Positions 1 through 8,979 of a stretch of 40,370 nt of DNA are shown here, piece by piece. The notes beneath the pieces were generated by a model. That model did no database searches. It had not been told where the DNA came from and saw only the letters and a list, made by a program, of their open reading frames with translations. The DNA comes from Sphingomonadaceae bacterium 3R27C6 (GTDB lineage: Bacteria > Pseudomonadota > Alphaproteobacteria > Sphingomonadales > Sphingomonadaceae). The position numbers were made by a program, and so were the translations under genes. The number at the start of each line of letters is the position of its first letter. Position 1 is the first letter of the stretch. The DNA lies in the NCBI GenBank assembly GCA_005503215.1, contig SCNS01000030.1, positions 1 through 40,370 on the forward strand, given 5' to 3'.

Positions 1-290
1 TAGCCCGTACCCATGCCGTCGTCCGGCTCGAGCACGCCGACCACGTGCGGCGCTTTGACCCCGGCATCAAACGCCGCCATCACCAGCGCCGCCTCGTCGA
101 CATGCCCGAACGGACGGTCCGCCATATAGTCCGCCGATGGCGCGCGCCGCAGGACATAGGCCTCCCCCGCCCACTCGAACGCAAAACTCTCCATGTTCGC
201 GCCACCCGACAAGCGCGTCAGGCCCGACAAAACGCCAGCACCGGCAACGCGCGTCATCAACGCTGGGAGAAAGGCAGGAAGCGACGTCAT
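1..290 (-). CDS. Phosphotransferase (APH/ACAD10-like) family protein, N-terminal part
   Basis: The gene runs off the left edge; 96 codons are visible from an ATG at 290. The N-terminus reads LTRLSGGANMESFAFEW, followed by YVLRRAP and, at the edge, GMGTGY. This pattern (a glycine/asparagine-rich first strand, a Lys/Arg-bearing strand, then the hinge region) is typical of the kinase-fold aminoglycoside-phosphotransferase family that is common next to acyl-CoA metabolism genes in alphaproteobacteria. Catalytic motifs (HxD, DxD) would lie beyond the window. The substrate cannot be told. An internal ATG at 194 is possible but would remove the conserved LSGG segment, so 290 is preferred. Family assignment is from the N-terminus only. 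Confidence 0.7.
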   Translation of the reverse strand, partial: MTSLPAFLPALMTRVAGAGVLSGLTRLSGGANMESFAFEWAGEAYVLRRAPSADYMADRPFGHVDEAALVMAAFDAGVKAPHVVGVLEPDDGMGTG

Positions 291-403
291 GCCGCGATGG
301 TGCGGACTAAGCGGAGCGAGCGCAAGCCGACAATCGCGTCAGGATAGCCGGCGATCAAGAACGAAAAAATGCTGCCTCAAGGAGCTCCAAATTCACAGGA
401 CTG

Positions 404-1396
404 TTACAAGGCGCCCCACGACACATAGTCCTCAACATGGACATTGGGCCGGCGAAAGCTCGTAAAACTCATGCTGGCGGAGAGGTCGAGCGCTTCGATC
501 TGATGCCACCAGCCGACGGGCAGGAAGATGGCCTCGCCCGGCCCGATGATTGTTTCGAGCACCGGTGGTACGGCCGAATCGCCACTGCCGGCGGGCAGCG
601 CTTCATTGCCCCAGTCGGAGAAGCAGTGGCGGCTGTTGCGCATCCGCGCGAACGCCCACGGCGGCGCCATGCGCACGCGCTTGCGGCCCAGCACCTGCAC
701 GAGCAGATTGTTGGTGAGGTCGTGGTGCCAGGGGGTCAGCGTGCCCCTGGGCCCGAGCCAGAAGAAACCGTCGCGCGCCCGCGTATCGTCGAGCAGCACG
801 ATCGGCGCCAGATCGTCCCACAAGGGAGCGAGCGCCGCGGCGTTGGTGCCGCTGTTGTAGGCGGTGAGATAGATGTCATTGCTCGCCTCGTCCTTGCGGA
901 GCCAGTCGATCAGTTCGCCGAAACGGACGAGGCGGCGGTGATCGTCCTTGGCCAGCTCATAATCGGGGTCGCGCTCGCGCTCGACCTGTGCCTCGACCAC
1001 GGCATCGCCCGCGACTGCGGCGAAATGGTCGAGCGACCAGCGCGCCAGCGCCGGCCAATGATCGACGATGCCCGTCAGCTTCGCGGGCCGGTTGACCTCA
1101 TAATAGTGGCGATAGAAATGCTCGGCGTCGGGCGCGGCGAGCGTGTCGAGCGCGAAGCCGCCTTCGGCCTCGCGCGCCAGCCGTTCCTGATTGGCGAGCA
1201 GCCAGCCCTGCTTCGCCATGTGCGCCGCCTGGCGCCGCAGCATCGCCGCCATCGGGTCCTTCGCCAGCCGGTCGACCTCATATTTCGCCGCCGCCGCCGA
1301 CACGCCCGCGGCAGCGAGGCGCGCGTGCAGCGCGCTATCGTCATCGCCGGCCGCAAGACCTTCGGCGAGCAGGGTGCGTTTGTCGGGCTGGGACAT
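404..1396 (-). CDS. JmjC/cupin-like domain protein (Cupin_8), putative Fe(II)/2-oxoglutarate oxygenase
   Basis: The 330-residue protein has a helical N-terminus (about 1-95) and then a cupin/JmjC fold. The segment NRPAKLTGIVDHWPAL (about 102-117) is the usual start of Cupin_8 proteins. The metal triad is visible: HxD at H224/D226 in TPWHHDLTNN and the distal His at H298 in PVGWWHQIEAL. Known members hydroxylate protein or small-molecule substrates using Fe(II) and 2-oxoglutarate; the substrate here is unknown. The ATG at 1396 is the only good start. The gene is followed on the same strand by a serine hydrolase gene upstream (70 bp gap), so they may or may not share a transcript. Confidence 0.8.
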   Translation of the reverse strand: MSQPDKRTLLAEGLAAGDDDSALHARLAAAGVSAAAAKYEVDRLAKDPMAAMLRRQAAHMAKQGWLLANQERLAREAEGGFALDTLAAPDAEHFYRHYYEVNRPAKLTGIVDHWPALARWSLDHFAAVAGDAVVEAQVERERDPDYELAKDDHRRLVRFGELIDWLRKDEASNDIYLTAYNSGTNAAALAPLWDDLAPIVLLDDTRARDGFFWLGPRGTLTPWHHDLTNNLLVQVLGRKRVRMAPPWAFARMRNSRHCFSDWGNEALPAGSGDSAVPPVLETIIGPGEAIFLPVGWWHQIEALDLSASMSFTSFRRPNVHVEDYVSWGAL

Positions 1397-1466
1397 CGAA
1401 GAAACTCCTCGCGCCGCTCAAGGACATCGCGATGACAAGAGGATGACAGCCCCCAAAGGCCACCGA

Positions 1467-2747
1467 CTAATCGCCCGCGGGGCCCCGATAGTCCGGCCCA
1501 TAGACCGCGACGCGGAAATCGCGGTGGAGCGTGCCGTCATAGGGGATGGTCTGGACGAAGAAGACCGCGGTCAGCTGGTTCGCCGGATCGACCCAGAAAA
1601 GGGTCGATGCCATGCCGTCCCAGAAATATTCGCCCGTCGCGCCGCGGCTTTCTTCGGCGGTCCGTGGCTGGCCCTTGCGCACCGCGAAGTCGAAGCCAAA
1701 ACCGACATGGCCCTTGCTAGGGAGCCAGGAGCGCTCCTTGATTTCCGGATCGAGCTGGTCGGTCGCCATCAGTTTCACGGTCGAGGGTTTGAGGATGCGC
1801 GCGCCGTCAAGTTCACCCTTGTTGATCAGCATGCGTGCGAAACGCTGATAATCGTCGAGCGTCGAGGCGAGGCCGAAGCCGCCGGGTGTCAGTGCATGAT
1901 CTCTGAAGTTCAGCACCTGCGCGTCGGCCGCCGCTTGCTGGACCAGCTTGCCATCCTTCTTCACATTCATCGCCGCAAAGCGCGGTAGCCGCGCGTCGGG
2001 CTGGCGCCACGCGGTCTCCCGCATCCTCAGCGGTTCGAAGATATGGGTTTGGACATAGGCGGCGAAGGGCTGGCCCGAGAGTTTCTCGACCAGCGCCGCC
2101 TGCACATCGACCGCGATGCTATACTCCCATTGCGTGCCCGGCTGGAACAGCAGGGGCACAGTGGCAAGTCGCCGGCTTGCCTCGGCGAGCGGGATCGTCA
2201 ATGCGAGCGGCTCGGCGGCGACATAAGCGTCATGCGCCGGCGTCGGCCCTGCACCATAAACGAAACCTGCGGTGTGGCGCAGGATATCACGCACGGTGAT
2301 CGGCCGTTCGGCGGGCACAAAACGCGGCTGGCCCGCGGCATCCTTGCCCGCATAGGCGCGCATATTGGCATATTCGGGGAGATATTTGGCGAGCGGATCG
2401 TCGAGGCGGAACTTGCCCGCCTCCCAGAGCTGCATCAGCGCGACGCCGGTGACGGGCTTGGTCATCGAATAGATTTGCGCGATGGTGTCGCGGCGCATCG
2501 GGCGCTTCGCTTCGCGGTCGGCGAGTCCCGCGCTGCCGAAATAGACCTCGCGTCCGTCCTGCCAGATCAGCGCCGAGGTGCCCCCCGCGCGGCCGTCAGC
2601 GATCATCGCCTTCAGCGCCGCATCGATCCGCGCCTTGTCGATCGTCACCACTTCGCGCGGCGCCACCTGCGCGTGCAGCGGCGGAGCGCTCGCCGCCAGG
2701 CCCGCACTCACCATCATCATCGCCAACGCCAGTCGCTTGCCGCGCAT
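1467..2747 (-). CDS. Secreted serine hydrolase, beta-lactamase/EstB family
   Basis: The 426-residue protein begins with a Sec signal peptide (basic start, hydrophobic core, cleavage after about APPLHA). The SxxK nucleophile motif is S94-M-T-K97 in QIYSMTKPVTG. The Tyr motif is Y209-S-I in WEYSIAVD. LDDPLAKYLPEY between them is typical of class C-like serine hydrolases and family VIII esterases. Such proteins hydrolyse esters, D-amino acid peptides or occasionally beta-lactams in the periplasm; the sequence does not distinguish these. Length is normal for the family and no truncation is seen. Confidence 0.85.
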   Translation of the reverse strand: MRGKRLALAMMMVSAGLAASAPPLHAQVAPREVVTIDKARIDAALKAMIADGRAGGTSALIWQDGREVYFGSAGLADREAKRPMRRDTIAQIYSMTKPVTGVALMQLWEAGKFRLDDPLAKYLPEYANMRAYAGKDAAGQPRFVPAERPITVRDILRHTAGFVYGAGPTPAHDAYVAAEPLALTIPLAEASRRLATVPLLFQPGTQWEYSIAVDVQAALVEKLSGQPFAAYVQTHIFEPLRMRETAWRQPDARLPRFAAMNVKKDGKLVQQAAADAQVLNFRDHALTPGGFGLASTLDDYQRFARMLINKGELDGARILKPSTVKLMATDQLDPEIKERSWLPSKGHVGFGFDFAVRKGQPRTAEESRGATGEYFWDGMASTLFWVDPANQLTAVFFVQTIPYDGTLHRDFRVAVYGPDYRGPAGD

Positions 2748-2839
2748 ATCGCCTCTCCCCTGCCCGGGCGTCCGCCGGGTCCGGCGCGCATCACATGGGA
2801 TCGGGCGTCACAGGTCAACCCGAATAGGTCTGCGCAAGC

Positions 2840-4195
2840 CTATTCGGTCGCGGCAGCTTCCGCCGCGGGCGCCTCTGCGGCCGTGAGGCTTCCATTCTGG
2901 ATCAGCCACTCCGGATAGCCCGCCTGCACCGCCGCGATGATGCGGTCGACCGCGGCGGCGACCTGCTCGCCCTCGTCCTCACGGTCGCGCTGAACGACGA
3001 CGCGCCGCGCCTGCGCGTCGATCAGCACGCGTTCGCGCGAGACAAGCTCGCCGACGGTCAGCCCGGTGAGAATTGCGCGGCTATCGTCTTCGCGTTGCTC
3101 GAGCGTCGCGATACGCTGGTTCAGCCGTTCCTCGAACTCCACCGCCGCGTTGGTCTGCTGACGCAGCTGGGCGATGCTGACGCGCACGTCGCGTTGCACC
3201 TTGGTCTGCACCGCGCGCGCCAGATTGGCGTTGAGCTGCGAGGCATATTGATCGACGAGCACGACGCCATCGACGTCGATCTCGTCATTCTCGACCCGGA
3301 CGTTCAGGCTGTCGACGCGGTCGCCCTTGCCGAGCAGGCGATTGAGTTCGGTCTGCACCGTCGTGCGCGCGCCGATTTCGCGGACGATATTGTTGAGCGA
3401 CAGCGCAAGCGGGATCGACAATATGCCGAGCGCCGCGACGATGCCGACGGCCTGCACCGCGGTATGCTGGCGCGTGAGCGACGGCCCGAAATGATTGAGC
3501 CGCGCGACGATCGTCGCCGCGAACGCAATGGCAAGCGTGTTGGTCAGGAAGAGGAGCGCCGCGCCGAGCGCGAAATCCATCCGCCCCGTCACCAGCCCGA
3601 AGCCGACCGTCGACAGCGGCGGCACCAGCGCCGTCGCGATCGCGACGCCGACCATGACGCCCGACAGCTTGCGCATGATCGCATAAACGCCCGCGATGCC
3701 GCCGACCACCGCGACGCCGAGGTCGAGGAGCGTTGGCTGGGTTCGCGCGCGGAGTTCGGGGGTAACGTCCTTGATTGGCGACAGCCAGATGATCAGCATT
3801 GCGACGAGGATCGCAACCGCCATCCCGGCCGCGAGCGTCAACAGCGAACGCCGGATCAGGTTGGTTTCGATGGTCGCCAGGCCAAAGCCGACCCCCATGA
3901 TCGGCCCCATCAACGGCGATACCAGCATCGCGCCGATCACGACCGCGGTCGAACTTTGCAACAGGCCCAGCGTCGCGATCGCCGCGGAAAGGATGATCAG
4001 CAGCAGGAATTTCTTGTCGAGCCGCGCATCGCGCGCGACGCTCGCCAATATCAACGAGCGATCGAGAGCCTCTTCGCCCCCGATCGCTTCGCTGTTTTCA
4101 TCATCCGGGCGCGGCGCCGAGCGCGTGGCCCGGCGCCCGCCGGCATTGAACGGCACATCGCCCAGTCCGGGCACCCCGGGATGATCGCCGGCCAT
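2840..4195 (-). CDS. DUF389 integral membrane protein
   Basis: The 451-residue protein has a polar N-terminus (1-60) followed by about six hydrophobic segments between residues 60 and 250. They include LQSSTAVVIGAMLVSPLMGP and ALVPPLSTVGFGLVTG, which are hallmarks of the DUF389 family (TIGR00341-like). The C-terminal 200 residues are soluble and helical, with a heptad-like stretch around FEERLNQRIATLEQREDD. The function of the family is not established. The gene starts 12 nt after the etfA stop on the same strand, so it may be read through from etfBA. The start at 4195 has no strong Shine-Dalgarno sequence. Confidence 0.82.
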   Translation of the reverse strand: MAGDHPGVPGLGDVPFNAGGRRATRSAPRPDDENSEAIGGEEALDRSLILASVARDARLDKKFLLLIILSAAIATLGLLQSSTAVVIGAMLVSPLMGPIMGVGFGLATIETNLIRRSLLTLAAGMAVAILVAMLIIWLSPIKDVTPELRARTQPTLLDLGVAVVGGIAGVYAIMRKLSGVMVGVAIATALVPPLSTVGFGLVTGRMDFALGAALLFLTNTLAIAFAATIVARLNHFGPSLTRQHTAVQAVGIVAALGILSIPLALSLNNIVREIGARTTVQTELNRLLGKGDRVDSLNVRVENDEIDVDGVVLVDQYASQLNANLARAVQTKVQRDVRVSIAQLRQQTNAAVEFEERLNQRIATLEQREDDSRAILTGLTVGELVSRERVLIDAQARRVVVQRDREDEGEQVAAAVDRIIAAVQAGYPEWLIQNGSLTAAEAPAAEAAATE

Positions 4196-4207
4196 ATGGG
4201 CGTACCG

Positions 4208-5137
4208 TTAGATCTTGCCCGTCAGTTCGGGAACGGCGTTGAACAGATCGGCGACGAGGCCGAAGTCGGCGACCTGGAAGATCGGGGCGTCCTCGTCCTT
4301 GTTGATCGCGACGATCGTCTTCGAATCCTTCATGCCGGCAAGATGCTGGATCGCGCCGGAGATGCCGATCGCGAAATAGACCTGCGGCGCGACGATCTTG
4401 CCGGTCTGGCCGACCTGATAGTCGTTGGGTACATAGCCCGCATCGACCGCAGCGCGCGAAGCACCGAGCGCGGCGCCGAGCTTGTCGGCGAGCGGCACGA
4501 TAACTTCTTCATACTTCTCGCTCGAACCCAACGCACGGCCGCCCGACACGATGATCTTGGCCGAGGTGAGTTCGGGACGTTCCGATTTGGCGATTTCGGC
4601 GCCGACGAAGCTCGAGATCCCGGTATCGCCGCCAGCCGAGACGGCTTCGACCGTGCCCGAACCGCCCGAGGTGGCGGCCTTTTCGAACGCGGTGCCACGG
4701 ACGGTCAGGACCAGCTTCGCGTCCGACGATTCGACGGTCGCGATCGCGTTGCCGGCATAGATCGGACGCGTGAAGGTCTTGGAACTTTCGACCGACAGGA
4801 TTTCCGAAATCTGCATCACGTCGAGCAGCGCGGCGACGCGCGGCGCGATATTCTTGCCGGTGGTCGTCGCGGGCGCGACGAACGCATCGTGCGAACCCAT
4901 GAGGTCGGCGACGAGCGGTGCGACATTTTCGGGCAGGTTATGACCGAAAGCGGCGTTGTCGGCGACGTGGACCTTGCCCACGCCAGCAATCTGCGCGGCT
5001 TCCTTGGCGACGCCATCGACGCCGCTACCGGCGACGAGAAGATGGACTTCACCAAGCTTCGAGGCGGCGGTCACCGCGGCGAGCGTGGCGTCCTTGACGG
5101 CACTGCCGTCATGTTCGACCCAAACGAGCGTTTTCAT
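4208..5137 (-). CDS. etfA: Electron transfer flavoprotein subunit alpha
   Basis: The 309-residue alpha subunit starts MKTLVWVEHDGSAVKDATL and carries the C-terminal FAD-binding region, including SGGRALGS, VGQTGKIVAPQVYFAIGISGAIQHLAGM and AINKDEDAPIFQVADFGLVAD. With EtfB it forms the soluble heterodimer that accepts electrons from acyl-CoA and other dehydrogenases and passes them to ETF-ubiquinone oxidoreductase. Its ATG overlaps the etfB TGA by 4 bp (5134-5137), which implies translational coupling. A GGGAG Shine-Dalgarno lies inside the end of etfB. Length and motifs are normal. Confidence 0.97.
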   Translation of the reverse strand: MKTLVWVEHDGSAVKDATLAAVTAASKLGEVHLLVAGSGVDGVAKEAAQIAGVGKVHVADNAAFGHNLPENVAPLVADLMGSHDAFVAPATTTGKNIAPRVAALLDVMQISEILSVESSKTFTRPIYAGNAIATVESSDAKLVLTVRGTAFEKAATSGGSGTVEAVSAGGDTGISSFVGAEIAKSERPELTSAKIIVSGGRALGSSEKYEEVIVPLADKLGAALGASRAAVDAGYVPNDYQVGQTGKIVAPQVYFAIGISGAIQHLAGMKDSKTIVAINKDEDAPIFQVADFGLVADLFNAVPELTGKI

Positions 5138-5883
5138 GAATGCACTCCCAGCGCTTTGAGCTTGGCAACCAGTTCATCGACATCGGCGACCTTGACGCCG
5201 GCCGAACGGACGGGCGGTTCCGAAACCTTGACCGTCTTGACGCGCGGCGCCGTGTCGACGCCGTAATCGGCGGGCGACTTGGTATCGAGCGGCTTCGACT
5301 TCGCCTTCATGATGTTCGGCAGCGACGCGTAGCGCGGCTCGTTCAGACGAAGGTCGGTGGTAACGATCGCGGGAAGCTTGAGCTTCACCGTTTCGAGGCC
5401 GCCGTCGACTTCGCGCGTCACATTGACGCTATCGCCTTCGACATTGACCGCGCTGGCGAAGGTGCCCTGCGCCCAGCCGGTGAGCGCAGCGAGCATCTGG
5501 CCGGTCTGGTTGTTGTCGTCGTCGATCGCCTGCTTGCCGAGGATCACGAGACCCGGCTGTTCGGCGTCGGCGATCGCCTTGAAGATCTTGGCGAGCGCAA
5601 GCGGCTCGACCGCATCGTCGGTCTGGACGAGGATCGCGCGGTCGGCGCCCATCGCGAGTGCGGTGCGCAGCGTTTCCTGCGCCTTCGCCGGGCCGACGGA
5701 AACCGCGATGATCTCTGTCGCGACACCCTTTTCTTTCAGGCGAATCGCTTCTTCGACACCGATCTCGTCGAACGGGTTCATCGACATTTTGACATTGGCG
5801 AGGTCAACGCCGGTGCCGTCGGACTTGACCCGCGGCTTGACGTTATAATCGAGCACCCGCTTGACGGGGACGAGGATTTTCAT
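5134..5883 (-). CDS. etfB: Electron transfer flavoprotein subunit beta
   Basis: The 249-residue beta subunit starts MKILVPVKRVLDYNVKPR and contains MSMNPFDEIGVEEAIRLKEKG and LGKQAIDDDNNQTGQMLAALTGW, the AMP-binding and family signature region. A longer in-frame reading upstream to 6072 is rejected. The MKILVPVKRV start is the family start, it has GAGAGGAG about 11 nt upstream, and the extension would run through an intergenic repeat (5961-6112). It is first gene of etfB-etfA, probably with the DUF389 gene. A promoter-like sequence with an ACGT palindrome lies at 5920-5948. Confidence 0.96.
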   Translation of the reverse strand: MKILVPVKRVLDYNVKPRVKSDGTGVDLANVKMSMNPFDEIGVEEAIRLKEKGVATEIIAVSVGPAKAQETLRTALAMGADRAILVQTDDAVEPLALAKIFKAIADAEQPGLVILGKQAIDDDNNQTGQMLAALTGWAQGTFASAVNVEGDSVNVTREVDGGLETVKLKLPAIVTTDLRLNEPRYASLPNIMKAKSKPLDTKSPADYGVDTAPRVKTVKVSEPPVRSAGVKVADVDELVAKLKALGVHS

Positions 5884-5919
5884 GGCTTGCAAAGCTCCTC
5901 TCAGCAAATTGTGCACTGC

Positions 5920-5948
5920 GCCATAATTGCAGTTTACGTAAACGTCAA
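5920..5948 (-). promoter_or_regulatory. Candidate etfBA promoter with ACGT-centred operator
   Basis: On the minus strand, TTGACG (5948-5943), a 17 nt spacer and TATGGC (5925-5920) form a plausible sigma70 promoter about 37 nt before the etfB ATG. The spacer holds the perfect 12 bp palindrome GTTTACGTAAAC (5932-5943), and on the plus strand the site reads TTTACGTAAACGTCAA. This resembles ACGTAAACGT-type operators that I recall for MerR-family (LiuR-like) regulators of branched-chain amino acid and acyl-CoA breakdown. No such regulator is encoded in the window, so the assignment is inference. Confidence 0.45.
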
Positions 5949-5960
5949 CCAGCAGTCCCA

Positions 5961-6112
5961 CCTCGCCCGCAAGCGGGAGAGGCAGCGAGACTTGCGAACT
6001 TTGTCCGCTAGTCGCAGCGGAGCGGGCAAGCCGCAACGGCGCCGACCCACTCCAAGTCCGGCCAGGCGGCAAGCCGCCAAGCCTTCCTATCCTCTCCCGC
6101 TTGCGGGAGAGG
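5961..6112. repeat. Intergenic repeat family B, copy 1
   Basis: About 152 bp lie between sucC and etfB. Both ends are hairpins: CCTCGCCCGC-AA-GCGGGAGAGG (one mismatch) at 5961-5982 and CCTCTCCCGC-TT-GCGGGAGAGG (perfect) at 6091-6112. The core GGCAGCGAGACTTGCGAAC and CTAGTCGCAGCGG recurs in the copies at 36516-36632 (inverted) and 39289-39403. This copy is longer than the others owing to about 35 extra bp before the right hairpin. It could also end the sucC transcript, which stops at 6121. Confidence 0.85.
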
Positions 6113-6120
6113 ATTGATCA

Positions 6121-7326
<1,206 letters not shown>

Positions 7327-7517
7327 GAGGTCTGCCGGGCCTTTCGACTCTGTAAAGGGAGAGGATCGGCGCCGCCTAAGCACAAGTTTGGCGCCAATTC
7401 TACCCCCGGGTAGCCCCAGATATTCTTGTGCGCGGCAAAGGCTTGCGGCGAGCCGGTCCGTCTTTCGGATGACGCCCCGGGCCCGAGTTGATAATCGGGC
7501 AAGATCGAGGGATCGGG

Positions 7518-8657
7518 ATGAGGGACGCGAAGATGCGGATAAAGCTTCTTGTTTTGACATGGTTGGCGCTCGCCGGTCCGGGCGCCGCGACGGCACAAGT
7601 GAACCAGTCGCTCGATGTAAAGATCATCGAGGCGCCGAAAATCATCCGCATCGGCGACACCGAACAGCTCGTCTATGAACTCCACCTCACCAATTTTTCC
7701 AGCCACCCGCTCGAGCTGAACGGGCTCGCGATCAAGGCGGGTGACACGCCGGTCAAGACCTATAGCCGGGACGAACTGCCCGCAGTGATCGACCTCGTCG
7801 GGCCGCCCGAAGCCAATTCGCGGATCATTCCCATCGGCCGCCGCGCTGTCGTCTATATCGGCGCGCCCGTCCCCGCCGCCTATCTCCGCGGATCGATCTC
7901 GCACAGCCTGACGCTGAGCAAGATCGACACCAATGAGGGTGATTTCACAATTTCGGGCGGCACGGCAACGCCGGAGGCCGCCGCCCTGCCCCGCCTGTCG
8001 CCGCCGCTGCGCGGCGGCCCGTGGGTCGCGGTGTATGATCCCGGCATGGAGCGCGGGCATCGCCGCGTCTTCTATGCCACCGAAGGATCGGCCACCCTGC
8101 CCGGCCGTTTCGCGATCGACTATATGAAGGTCGACACGAAAGGAAAATTGTCGTCGGGCGACGCCAATATCCCGGCGAATCACCATGGCTTCGGCGCCGA
8201 GGTGCTCGCGGTCGCCGACGGTACGATCGTCGCGGTGCGCGACGATGTCCCCGACCCCGCCACCGTATCGGGCAGGCCGAGGCCCGGCATCGCCGACGCC
8301 AGCGGCAATTTCGTGATGCTCGACATCGGCGGCGGCCGCATCGCGACCTATGAACATCTGAAGCAAGGCGCGCCGGTCGCGGTCGGCGACCGCGTCAAGG
8401 CGGGGCAGGTCGTCGGCTTCCTCGGCTTCACCGGGCAGGCGAGCGCGCCGCACCTCCATTTCCACCTCGCCGACCGCGCGTCGATCCTCGGCGCCGAGGG
8501 CCAGCCCTATGTCGTCACCTCGCTCACGCGGCTGGGGCAATATGCCACGATCGAAAGCTTTTCCCGTCGCGAAGCATGGCTGCCGGCCGACCGCTCCGAA
8601 ACGGTGCGGAACAGCTTTCCGCCGCCGAACCTCGTCGTGCGCTTTCCGGGCGATTGA
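7518..8657 (+). CDS. Secreted M23-like (LytM domain) peptidase
   Basis: The protein has about 379 residues, starting MRDAKMRIKLLVLTWLALAG, a signal peptide ending near GAATAQ. The middle part (about 20-190) has no recognised domain. The C-terminal part is LytM/M23-like: EVLAVADGTIVAV, YEHLKQGAPVAVGDRVKAG and the HxH zinc motif HLHFHL. The usual first zinc motif HxxxD is not clear: the matching segment reads NHHGFGAEVLA with no Asp. ATGs at 7518 and 7533 both have a GAGGG/AGGGA upstream, so either may be the start. M23 proteins cleave peptidoglycan crosslinks or act as amidase activators. The gene is divergent from sucC. Confidence 0.8.
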   Translation: MRDAKMRIKLLVLTWLALAGPGAATAQVNQSLDVKIIEAPKIIRIGDTEQLVYELHLTNFSSHPLELNGLAIKAGDTPVKTYSRDELPAVIDLVGPPEANSRIIPIGRRAVVYIGAPVPAAYLRGSISHSLTLSKIDTNEGDFTISGGTATPEAAALPRLSPPLRGGPWVAVYDPGMERGHRRVFYATEGSATLPGRFAIDYMKVDTKGKLSSGDANIPANHHGFGAEVLAVADGTIVAVRDDVPDPATVSGRPRPGIADASGNFVMLDIGGGRIATYEHLKQGAPVAVGDRVKAGQVVGFLGFTGQASAPHLHFHLADRASILGAEGQPYVVTSLTRLGQYATIESFSRREAWLPADRSETVRNSFPPPNLVVRFPGD

Positions 8658-8661
8658 GAAT

Positions 8662-8973
8662 TTAGCGCAGCGCGCAGAGCGCGGCGGAGCTGGTCGACAC
8701 CGTCAGTATCTCGGGATCCTTGAGCGCGCGGACCTTGCGGAAAAACTGGTCGAGCGACAGGTCGGTGACGCGTTTGTCCTTGAGACTGCCGAGCGCCGAC
8801 AGGCGGCGAAGCTGGACCAGCGACAGCCGGTCGACCATGCGTTCGGCCATGCACGCCGACATCGCCTTCGACAGGCCGGCATTGTTGAGGCCGGTGCGCA
8901 GCCGCGTTTCGGGCGTCGCGCATCCGGCGAGCGCGAGCGACAGCAGGGCCAGCGGCAGGGCGGCAAGCTTCAT
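8662..8973 (-). CDS. Small lipoprotein of unknown function
   Basis: The 103-residue protein has a lipoprotein signal: MKLAALPLALLSLALAGC, lipobox LAGC with Cys18. The mature part is helical, with AMSACMAERMVDRLSLVQL and a second Cys pair position near the end (SAALCALR). I do not recognise a family with a known role. It lies 6 nt after (downstream of) the beta-lactamase-like lipoprotein gene on the same strand, so the two are probably co-transcribed, and it converges with the M23 gene (4 bp between the stops). Confidence 0.75.
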   Translation of the reverse strand: MKLAALPLALLSLALAGCATPETRLRTGLNNAGLSKAMSACMAERMVDRLSLVQLRRLSALGSLKDKRVTDLSLDQFFRKVRALKDPEILTVSTSSAALCALR

Positions 8974-8979
8974 CCTCGA

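Noticed and set aside
437..1435. A 332-codon plus-strand frame
   Set aside because: It is antisense to the cupin gene, whose metal ligands are recognisable; composition is shadow-like.
3095..5266. A 723-codon open frame on the plus strand
   Set aside because: It lies antisense to the DUF389 gene and etfA, has strongly Arg/Asp-rich low-complexity translation, and is a GC-rich shadow frame.
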